DNA of 64,000 nt from Rhipicephalus microplus (lineage: Eukaryota; Arthropoda; Arachnida; Ixodida; Ixodidae): contig NC_134710.1 in assembly GCF_043290135.1 (NCBI RefSeq), forward strand, positions 140,315,832-140,379,831, given 5' to 3'. The notes below the pieces were generated by a model, which made no database searches, was not told the origin of the DNA, and saw only the letters and a list, made by a program, of their open reading frames with translations. Positions 55,935-64,000 of this stretch are shown in pieces (within the stretch, counting starts at the first letter, position 1; each line of letters begins with the position of its first letter). The position numbers and the translations under genes were made by a program.

Positions 55935-57000
55935 GGTAAGGTTTCAAATTCTCTTCCCAACTACTTCGCACAGAACAGCACGGCTGTGATAACTGCTAGC
56001 AAGCGCTCTAGCTTATTAGAGATGGGGTACACATTGCTACTAGAAAAACTAGGCACCCTCCTGACGGGAAGAGTACCAGAATTTTGGAACAATGCTAACA
56101 TCATCTTAATACGTAAGAAAGGAGATGACAAGAGCTTGAAAAATTACAGGCCGGTCAGCTTGCTCTCCATCGTATGCAAGCTATTTACAAATGTATTGCT
56201 AACAGAATTAAGGCATCAGAATTCAATCAGCCAAAGGAACAAACAGAACTTCGGACAGGCTATACTAAACAATCGACCACATTCATACTATCAATCACGT
56301 AATAAAGAAATGCTCAGAATACAGCCAACCACCATACATAGCCTTCATAGATTACGACAAGGCGTTTGATTCAGTAGAAATATCAGCAGTCATGCAGACA
56401 CTGCGGAATCAGGGCATGGGGGATATAATCTCGCCAATACTATTTACCACGTGCTTATAGGAGGTTTTCAGAGGCCTATAACGGGAAGAGTTAGGAATAA
56501 GAGTTAATGGAAAGTATCTTGGTAACCTGCGCTTCGCCGATGACATTGCATTGCTGAGTAACTCAGGGGACGAATTGCAACTCATAATTACGAAGTTAGA
56601 GAAGGAGAGCAGAAAGGTAGGTCTTAAAATTAATCTGCAAGAAACGAAATTAATGGACAACAACCTCGGAAGCGAACAGCGCTTCGAGATAAGTAATAGT
56701 GCACTTGAAGTTGTAAAAGAGTGTGTCTACTTAGGACAGGTAATAAACGCGGAGCCGAACCACGAGACTGAAGTAACTAGAAGAATAAGAATGCGGTGGA
56801 GCACATTTGGCAAGCACTTTCAAATCATGACTGGTAGATTGCCATTATCCCTAAAGAGGAAGGTATATAACAGCTGCATCTTAGCGGTACTTAGCTACGG
56901 AGCAGAAACCTGGAAACTTACAAAAAGGGTTCAGATTAAATTGAGGAGAACGCAGCGAGAGATGGAAAGGAAAATGCACTTTTCTCCTATGGGAATACGA
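55935..57000 (+). pseudogene. RTE-type LINE reverse transcriptase relic
   Basis: The frames together show the finger region (GRVPEFWNNANIILIRKKGD, then LKNYRPVSLLSIVCKLFT), motif A (AFIDYDKAFDSV, about 56,340-56,375), a partial motif B (DIISPILFT), motif C (LRFADDIALL, about 56,528-56,557) and the thumb (VYNSCILAVLSYGAETWKLT, then QREMERKM). These phrases are characteristic of the RTE/BovB clade. The frame changes near 56,230 and again around motif A. About 50 codons are missing between motifs A and B (near 56,415), a TAG follows motif B, and the 5' endonuclease is gone. It is inactive. Confidence 0.85.
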
Positions 57001-57050
57001 CGGGGAATCGAACCCGTCGCCTGTAATCTCAGCAGATAAACGCTACTTTA
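56985..57050 (-). mobile_element. tRNA-like SINE head fragment
   Basis: The minus strand reads gcgtttatctgctgagatta, then gcgacgggttcgattcccc. It has a box B and the ctgctgag phrase of the SINE head, but no canonical cloverleaf. It abuts the LINE relic. Confidence 0.4.
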
Positions 57051-58342
57051 GGGGGCTGTTCTTCGGACGCATATCGATCAGCCCTTACTCATGTGACAGC
57101 CTCCAAATGACACAGCACCCCAGTTACGCTCGCTCCAAGTGACATTCATTTGTCCGCCTGACAAGAACTCATAATGAATGACAAGATACTAAATGACCAG
57201 CCCTAAATTCATTTTGTTTTTTCCCGTTCCATCAAATGTATGGGCTCTTTGAGTACCTGGTGCTGTATGACCCAATACCAACAAAACGAAGTACTCTTTT
57301 ATCTCGGTGTTACGTTCAGCCCATCAACGAGCGAAATTTCTAGATTTCTCGTGCGGGTGGCTTAGACAGTATAACGTTTTGAAATTTTAACAATAAAGAA
57401 AATGGCATATTGCACTCCTTACAAATCCTTTATCTCACAAAAGGAGCTCTGGCTTAGCATACGGCCACATTAATATTTTCAATATGGCTCACATCAAATA
57501 ATAGAAATCTCCAAGGAAAATAAAACGAAAACCTCAGATACTTCGCCAATCCCAAAGAACGGGCATGCCGAGGAGTACACGGAAAAATACTGGGCCACAG
57601 TTTCACATCTTGGCGCCGTTTGGCGCGATTGGCGCAGCTATCACATCACTGCGAGTTACGTCACACACATTCAGATGCACAAGCGCGACAGCGAAACTTC
57701 AATGTTCACTTTTTCTTCTAATAATGGACCTACGATGAGAGTTCTCAGCGAATACAATTTAAACAGCGTGGTATCGTAGTCCCTACCCCGTAACATCCCA
57801 GTCGTGGCTAGAAGTAATTGTTTCGTTAAAGAGAAAGAAAAAAATCTTTGCAGCAGTTCTCTACCAGCCGCTGCTTGTGGATTACCAGGCGGTGAAAGCG
57901 AGTAAGCAACAACCCGAACGCCTACCGACATGATTCAACACAGGTGTGGCGCGGCGCACCTCGCACTCCGTGAAACCCGTCACCGAGCTGCGATGCAAGT
58001 GACTCAGGCGCGGTCCGCAGGGCACCGCAACGACGACACACGCTGCTCCAGCGAGGAATACATTTTTTTTTCCTCGGTAAACAGACACAACGCGCAGGCA
58101 CACCGACGCGTTCACAGCGTTGACGAGGCTTCGCATTTCTAAACCTCGAAACAGGCTTGGTAAAGTGAATTCGAGCCACAGAAGGAAAATTCAATGCACT
58201 TACATGAGGACAAAAATTACAAGGTACTCGATCCTTCCGAAAGAGAAAAGATCGCGGTTTCATTGTTACGATAAGGACATGAGAATACGGAGGCCGGTGC
58301 GAGACCCTGCAGCCGAGTTAGTTGCACAAATGATCACGTTTC
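57051..58342. other. No gene recognised
   Basis: Unassigned sequence with short ORFs only. Confidence 0.35.
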
Positions 58343-58540
58343 ACGGGCGAAGCTCCTTAAGCCGCAAGTCTGTACATGCGTGTCTCTCTCGGTACGTAAC
58401 CGCTTAGTTCTATGACTCACTGAGCAGGTGCGGACGGACGAACGGACGGACGGACAATTCACGGTTTACCGATAAAACCCTTCGAAGTTTTTCCCCACTC
58501 ATCATAATTCGCTCCATGGATATGCTGTAATTTTTTTTTT
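58343..58540. repeat. Dispersed cgaagctccttaag repeat, short-core copy
   Basis: It starts cacgggcgaagctccttaagccg and has a (gacg/acgg) tract. It ends ctcatcataattcgctccatggatatgc. It has the same edges as 33,607-33,960, with a different simple-repeat core. Confidence 0.65.
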
Positions 58541-58983
58541 CAAAGTTTTGGCGTTCTGATCACTAAGTCTAAAATATGAAGAAAAAAAAACGCACTGCAA
58601 TCATCTCAGCTCATGTCGACAGCGATATAGGGTAACTATAAAGGCAGAGAATGGAGACTGTTAGGCACAGGTTAATCTCTAGAAGCGATGAAGTAATCTC
58701 CGTTAGAATACTTAAGGTGCATCATCAATCGAGCGCCTTTCCAGCATGCCACTTTCAGAACACATTGATTGGCACAAGGCTAGCGGGAGTAGAAAATACG
58801 AAAGGAATGTCTCTCACCATTACCCCTGCGCCACCTGAGCGCACCGACAAGGTCCCTCCGGTGAGGCGTGGCGCCGCGCTACGTCATGCAAAAGTAATCG
58901 GCAGATATCGATAGCAAATACAGCAGCGTAAGCGCCTATAGATGTGTCCCGAGGCGGACGTTTAGCATGGTCGAGCCTACAGT

Positions 58984-59093
58984 TTGGTTAATAATTGTTG
59001 AGGTTTAACGCCCCGAAACCAAGATATGATCATGAGAGACGCCGGAAATTTCGACTGCCTGGAGTTCTTCAACGTGAACCTAAATCTATGCAC
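58984..59093 (-). mobile_element. SINE 3' portion truncated by the LTR insertion
   Basis: gaggtttaacgccccgaaacc to aacctaaatctatgcac is the reverse-complement SINE body. The next base is the first base of the LTR, so the retrotransposon apparently landed in this SINE. Confidence 0.65.
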
Positions 59094-60201
59094 TGTTGCG
59101 CCTTTGGGTAGCGTGGTGCGGACTCGGGCCATCCGAGTCCCCGGAGAGGACGAGTAGAGAAGCCGGAGAAGGAGAAAAAAATGTTTATATACAGTATTTA
59201 CATGGTAGCGTGGTACAACATGAAAAGAGAATCACACACGAGCGCCTCTGCGCTAGCGTTTTTATACATCGTCCGCCTTCCCAAGATCCCTTGCAAAGAA
59301 AATTTATGCGCAGGATACTCCAATGAGATCGTCGTCTTCCTCTCCGTCCCCGAAGAGGGAAAGCCAAACCCCGCCTCCCTCTGAACCTAGGAAAGGGGCA
59401 AGACATGCCCAGTTCGCTGTTTGGTGAGGGAGACCCCACGCGCCAGCGTGGCACCACAGTGAGATGACGTGGAATCCCATGCGCAAAGTCGCTCCCTGAT
59501 GCAGCCAGGTTGACTCAAGCAAGGCAGAATACCCCGTACAGCTGCTGGGTCGACGCTGCTTCGGAGTGTTGCTCTCGGCGGCTGACAAAAGCTTGGCCAA
59601 CGACTTTTGTGTCAAGAGGAGCCGGCGACGTGGTTTTTCCCGATTGTCCGCGTCCGTCGCCGTCCCGGTGCAGGGTTGACTCATCAACAGCTGCCAGGTG
59701 CCAGCAGGCCGCGAAGACCACGTGGAACTTGGGCGAGGCACAACAGCACCCCCGCCGCCAGATGATACATCGGGAGGTCGAGTTGTTCCATGCAGCTCGG
59801 CCGGGTCGATGTCGGCGACGTTCCGGCAAGGCTCTTGCTTTCTCGAAGGGCCTGGTCAAACTGGAATGCTCCAAGAGCTGGCCTCTGCGCCCCGCTTCGG
59901 TGAAAAGTGGGTGACAAGCTCCAAGAAACGACCTTTGTCAGCCACACACAATGCGACAAGCACCGCGTGCACGCCACTCTCATCGCCAGGCCTCCGATTT
60001 TACAAAGCAAACATCTTATCTTAATAACTTAAGCTCAAGGAAACAATGTGCATACCAATCGGGACAAGTGTCCAGTAACTCTTTCATACCTAACTCCATT
60101 TGGAATCGAGATAACATTATAATCAAGCTAAACAAGCAAACTGTAGAGCTCGGGACAACGAGGGAGTCAGTGAAAAATTTCTCTACGCCCTCACTGTAAC
60201 A
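59094..60201 (-). repeat. 3' LTR of the Gmr1-like element
   Basis: On the minus strand it starts TGTTACAGTGAGGG and ends GGCGCAACA, giving TGTT...AACA termini. A TATAAA at 59,266-59,261 (minus) is a likely U3 promoter element. An alternative upstream edge at about 60,256 (TGTTTGATT) would sit directly after the purine-rich aaaagacgcggaagg, a better polypurine tract. The 5' LTR would settle this but lies outside the window. Confidence 0.65.
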
Positions 60202-60279
60202 CATTGAAAAAAAAAATACACATAAACTAGGTAAAGGTAAACAAAAAAATCAAACAAACCTTCCGCGTCTTTTGACGAG

Positions 60280-63200
60280 TCAAAACGCTCGACTTAGGGC
60301 GTCTGCATTTGTATGAAGGCCACCTCTCTTGTAGCGCACCTCGAAATTGTGCTGCTGCAGTGCTATGCTCCATCTGAGCAAACGACCATTCTTAGGTGAC
60401 ATTTGGTGTAACCAGGTTAGTGGAGAGTGATCAGTTTCTATATTAAACTTAGAGCCAGCAACATAGCAGCCTAGTTTTCGTACGGCCCAAACAATGCAAG
60501 CACATTCTTTTTCCGAAGTGCTATAAGCCTCTTCCCTGCTGCTCAATTTGCGACTCAAATACAAAACCGGCCGCTCCTCTCCACTCTGGTCCGTCTGACA
60601 TAGCACTGCTCCTAAACCGCGTTCGCTTGCATCACACTGAATAGTGAAAGGTTTTGCAAAATCCGGTGCCCTCAAGACGGGTTTCTCACTCAATGCGTGC
60701 TTCAGCTTCTGAAAAGCGTCTTCCTTTTTAGAGTCCCATTGAATGTTCACAGGTTCGGTCTTGCGTAAACTATCTGTCAAAGGGCTGGCAATCTCGGAGT
60801 AATTCGGGACGTAATGCTGATAGTAACCTGTGAGGCCGAGGAATGCTCTCATCTCGGTCTTAGTGCTGGGACGACGATAACCGACCACCGCGGCTACCTT
60901 GAGTTCGGACGGTCGACGACGCCCATTTCCTACAATGTGCCCTAAATAGCTTACTTCAGCACAGCCCAAATGACATTTCTCTCTCTTTACCGTAAGACCT
61001 GCATTTTTGACCCGTTCCAAAACCATCCGAAGGTGTTCAACATGGTCTTCCCATTTGTCCGAAAATATCGCCACATCGTCTAGGTAAGGCAGCGCAAATT
61101 TCTCGAGCCCGTGGAGAACCTTATCCATCAGGCGGCTGAAACAATACGGCGCGTTCTTGAGCCCAAAGCTCATCATCAAAGGACGAAAAGTGCCCAGGGG
61201 TGAGATAAAAGCAGCGTATCGACTCGCGCGCTCTGTCAAAGGGACCTGCCAATACCCCCTAACAAGGTCTAACGTAGAAATGTATTTCGCCTTAGACACT
61301 GTCTCTACCCTCTCTTCAATGTTAGGAATAGGGTAAGTCTGGTCGACTGTTACAGAGTTCAGGCGGCGATAGTCCACGCATGGCCTTGGATCACGGCCCG
61401 GAATCTCAACCAAAATCAAAGGCGAGGTGAAATCACTGTCTGCTTCGATGATAACACCTAGGTCGATCATGCGGCGAATTTCGGCCTCTAGTATCTCTCT
61501 CTGTCTAGGTGACACCCGATACGGCTTACAGCTGATCGGCTTGTTAACCGTCAGCTCAATGTCGTGCTTAATCACATCCGTTTTGCCTGGCTTCTCGGAG
61601 AAAACGGTAGCGAATTCCTGTACTAAAAGCTCTAAATCTTCCTCTTGAGCCTTACTTAGGGTGTTCCCTGTGTCTACCCTATCGGACAATGTGCTGCTGA
61701 CCGTGCCATCGGAAAGACAAAGGATTTCCGCGCCCTCATCCTCAGGAACATTGAGTGCAAGGTTTACTACTGCTTTTCGTCGCATGTAGGGTTTCATTAG
61801 GTTACTGTGATACACTTTGGGGCATTTCCGGCCCCACTTTACCTCGTAGTTGGTGTCTGAAAGCACTGACATCACTGTCGCTGGTCCCTCCCATTGTACG
61901 TCCAGCTTGTTTTTTCTTGAAGGGCACAACAGCATCACCTCATCGCCCACTCTAAAGACTCGCTTTCGAGCTGACTTATCGTAACGGGCCTTGGAAAGCG
62001 CCTGTGCTGCGCGCATGTTGCTCTCCACCACTTCGCGTGTAGTCCCCAGTCGCCCCAATAAATCCAGTACATAGGAAACCACATTAGGGTCCTCCCCATA
62101 TCCAGTCCATGACTCTCGTATCAAGTGCAGCGGACCTCTCAAGTTCCTGCCGTAGACAAGTTCAGCCGGACTAAAACCCGTACTCTCGTGTGGGGCCGAC
62201 CTCAGAGAAAACATCGCAGCTGGTATACACCCCTCCCAGTCACTTTTATGCTCAAAGCACAAAGCTCGCAAAACGCGTTTCATGACCGAGTGCATGCGTT
62301 CCACAGGGTTCGACTGTGGATGGTGAATAGAGCTATGCGCGATTTTTATCCCGCAGCGTTCTAGGAATGTAGTCGTAAGGCAGCTTGTGAACACACTTCC
62401 GTTGTCACACTGTATCTCCGAGGGAAAACCCACCCGAGAAAAAATAGACAACAATGCGTCCACCACGCATACTGAACTCAACTCTTTCAGTGCGATTGCC
62501 TCCGGGAACTTGGTGGCAACGCACAGCGCGGTCAGGACGTACCGATATCCTGATTTAGATGGAGGCAGAGGCCCCACGATGTCAATCACGAGCCGACGGA
62601 AGGGTTCTGTGACTATGGGCACTAGTTTCATTGGTGCCTTCCATTTGTCTGTTGATTTTCCTATCCGCTGACAAGTGTCGCATTCACGGACAAACATCTC
62701 TACATCCTTCCAGCACCCGGGCCAGTAGAACTCCTGAGCCAGCTTAGCTTTCGTTTTCTTTATACCTAAGTGGCCCGCCCAGGCGTTGCTGTGGGCCAGG
62801 TCGAGAATGTTCCGCCGGTATTTTAGTGGAACTACCACTTGGTTGTAGACCCGCCCTTTAGCGTTCTCATACCTGCGATGCAACACCTCGTTTTGGGTGT
62901 AGAACGAAACGTTCTTCCTAGAGTTACCTTCCTTATGTATGGCATCTAGCAGTATAGAGAGTGCGAGATCCGCCTTTTGATCGACCACTAGCGTTGCACG
63001 GTCGGTTCTGGCTAGCTGACACCAACTGGTGGACGCGGGTGTTAACACCGAGCCTGTCACCAAGTCCTCGTTTTCGGGCGTTAGAGATATTTCCTCGCTG
63101 TTGTCGACCATAGCCCCAGTTTCCGTCTCGACAACTCGCATGGCAGACTCATTTTCCGTCGCAACTACCTCAGGTTTTCCTACACTGCCCTCGGACGTCT

Positions 63201-64000
63201 GTTCCCCAGAGGGTGAGCTGCTCAGCTGTTGCGTCAGCTCGCGCGCCTTCGAACGGGTAAGGGCCATGCAAGCTATTTCGGTGGCAAATGATTCTCCACG
63301 TGTTTTTAACATTTCCTCAGACTTATTTGAAAATAGGTAAGGGAAGTGCTCCGGAAGGTTGGCTGAAATTGCTGCTTCCGTACACAATTGGCCGAAAGGG
63401 CCCTCGATTACAACCCTCGCTATCGGTAGGCAGACGCTTTGCTTTTCTGCCACTTGCCGAATCCAGGCACACTCTCCTATATAGTCTTCGGAAGATACGC
63501 AACTTGGATGCGCTACATCCATTGTGGCCGCCGAGTCCCTCAATACCCTACACATTCGGCCGTTCACTGAGAGTGTCCTCATGTAAGGCTTCAACAGCTT
63601 TAAGCTATCCTCTGACTCCTGAATTGTGGCAAATGCCATGTGCCTCTTACAGCTCCTGGCCATGTGGCCCTTTTCTCCGCAGCTGTAGCAAACAACTGGC
63701 TTCCGCGCTTCTAACGCATGCGCTATGTCACCAGGCGCCTTTGAACCTGATGAAGGTGCCGCCTTAGTCCCCTCACTGTCCTTTCCCTGCTGATTGTCTA
63801 ATAACTTGGAATTTTCGGGTTTCCAGTTATTTCTTGCAAACCTCTTGCGTCCCTGGTTTCCCGACCAGCTTTCTACCTTTTCATTTTTTTCCGAAGTTCG
63901 TGGTGTATTGCGGAGACTACGGCGTGAGCAGTAATCTTCGGCGAGTTCTGCTGCCCTGTTCATGTCTACGTCTTTCATCCTATCCTGCACCCAAAGCCTT
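60280..64000 (-). CDS. Gag-Pol polyprotein, Gmr1-like order (N-terminus off window)
   Basis: The frame is open from the window edge to the stop at 60,280, about 1,239 codons. Residues are counted from the codon at 63,990. The gag tail ends in a CCHC zinc knuckle (C101, C104, H109, C114). A protease-like RDSAAT has Asp-152. The integrase has an H400/H407/C437/C440 zinc site, D470, D529 and E564 (34 residues between the last two, by my count) and a GPY/F-like module near 698-717. The reverse transcriptase follows, with CVDYRRLN (871-878), a motif-A-like STLDLVRGYWQ and YLDD (969-972). RNase H shows D1120, E1160, D1187 and D1230. The linker before the RT carries FATVFSEKPGKTDVIKHDIEL. This machinery copies element RNA to DNA and integrates it. 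Integrase ahead of RT is opposite to standard Ty3/gypsy. Confidence 0.93.
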   Translation of the reverse strand, partial: RLWVQDRMKDVDMNRAAELAEDYCSRRSLRNTPRTSEKNEKVESWSGNQGRKRFARNNWKPENSKLLDNQQGKDSEGTKAAPSSGSKAPGDIAHALEARKPVVCYSCGEKGHMARSCKRHMAFATIQESEDSLKLLKPYMRTLSVNGRMCRVLRDSAATMDVAHPSCVSSEDYIGECAWIRQVAEKQSVCLPIARVVIEGPFGQLCTEAAISANLPEHFPYLFSNKSEEMLKTRGESFATEIACMALTRSKARELTQQLSSSPSGEQTSEGSVGKPEVVATENESAMRVVETETGAMVDNSEEISLTPENEDLVTGSVLTPASTSWCQLARTDRATLVVDQKADLALSILLDAIHKEGNSRKNVSFYTQNEVLHRRYENAKGRVYNQVVVPLKYRRNILDLAHSNAWAGHLGIKKTKAKLAQEFYWPGCWKDVEMFVRECDTCQRIGKSTDKWKAPMKLVPIVTEPFRRLVIDIVGPLPPSKSGYRYVLTALCVATKFPEAIALKELSSVCVVDALLSIFSRVGFPSEIQCDNGSVFTSCLTTTFLERCGIKIAHSSIHHPQSNPVERMHSVMKRVLRALCFEHKSDWEGCIPAAMFSLRSAPHESTGFSPAELVYGRNLRGPLHLIRESWTGYGEDPNVVSYVLDLLGRLGTTREVVESNMRAAQALSKARYDKSARKRVFRVGDEVMLLCPSRKNKLDVQWEGPATVMSVLSDTNYEVKWGRKCPKVYHSNLMKPYMRRKAVVNLALNVPEDEGAEILCLSDGTVSSTLSDRVDTGNTLSKAQEEDLELLVQEFATVFSEKPGKTDVIKHDIELTVNKPISCKPYRVSPRQREILEAEIRRMIDLGVIIEADSDFTSPLILVEIPGRDPRPCVDYRRLNSVTVDQTYPIPNIEERVETVSKAKYISTLDLVRGYWQVPLTERASRYAAFISPLGTFRPLMMSFGLKNAPYCFSRLMDKVLHGLEKFALPYLDDVAIFSDKWEDHVEHLRMVLERVKNAGLTVKREKCHLGCAEVSYLGHIVGNGRRRPSELKVAAVVGYRRPSTKTEMRAFLGLTGYYQHYVPNYSEIASPLTDSLRKTEPVNIQWDSKKEDAFQKLKHALSEKPVLRAPDFAKPFTIQCDASERGLGAVLCQTDQSGEERPVLYLSRKLSSREEAYSTSEKECACIVWAVRKLGCYVAGSKFNIETDHSPLTWLHQMSPKNGRLLRWSIALQQHNFEVRYKRGGLHTNADALSRAF

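Larger units (their letters stand above)
59094..64000 (-). mobile_element. Gmr1-like LTR retrotransposon, 3' part
   Basis: It comprises the 3' LTR (59,094 to about 60,201) and an uninterrupted gag-pol frame that continues beyond the right window edge. The pol domains are of Ty3/gypsy type, but the integrase precedes the reverse transcriptase. The 5' LTR, primer-binding site and most of gag are outside the window. No lesion is visible in about 3.7 kb of coding sequence, so the insertion may be young. Confidence 0.85.

Noticed and set aside
56985..57050. Possible tRNA gene (minus) with box B ggttcgattcc
   Set aside because: The T arm would need an 8-nt loop and no matching acceptor strand lies about 70 nt upstream. 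Better explained as a SINE head.
1..64000. CRISPR arrays, bacterial operons or prophage features
   Set aside because: Direct repeats present are microsatellites, LTRs or transposon pieces. Gene structure is eukaryotic with GT-AG introns.

Overview
The window is eukaryotic, animal and most likely from a hard tick. The gene has small coding exons, GT-AG introns of about 0.4 to more than 15 kb, and dense transposon debris. The one clear host gene is an arthropod Peanut/Septin-7 type septin. The tRNA-derived SINEs, the Tigger-like DNA transposons and the RTE- and I-like LINE fragments match what I remember of ixodid genomes. The taxon is an inference from repeat style and cannot be fixed without a search.

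Layout. Positions 15,576-36,969 on the minus strand carry nine coding exons of the septin gene. They start at an ATG in a CpG-rich block (about 36.6-38.1 kb) and run through the whole GTPase domain and septin unique element. The reading is phase-consistent at every junction (434 codons plus 2 nt). The C-terminal coiled-coil exon or exons are not visible, so positions 1-15,575 are probably the next, very long intron. Septin introns and that left flank hold a 5'-truncated I-like LINE with a 16-bp target duplication, SINEs, nested Tigger-like elements, fold-back elements, a short LTR element with two 0.55-kb LTRs, a defective Tigger transposon with TA-flanked inverted repeats, and a perfect 433-bp tandem duplication.

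Positions 38-59 kb are mostly unique or unrecognised sequence with scattered repeats. They contain a candidate Myb/SANT-like exon (42.7 kb), a candidate promoter plus first exon on the minus strand (52.7-52.9 kb) and an RTE-type LINE relic (55.9-57.0 kb).

Positions 59,094-64,000 are the 3' part of a minus-strand LTR retrotransposon whose pol frame is open to the window edge. Its domain order is zinc knuckle, protease, integrase, reverse transcriptase, RNase H. That is the Ty1/copia order with Ty3/gypsy-type domains, as described for Gmr1-like elements, and it is the most unusual coding feature here. I see no prokaryotic operon, CRISPR array, rRNA or convincing intact tRNA gene.
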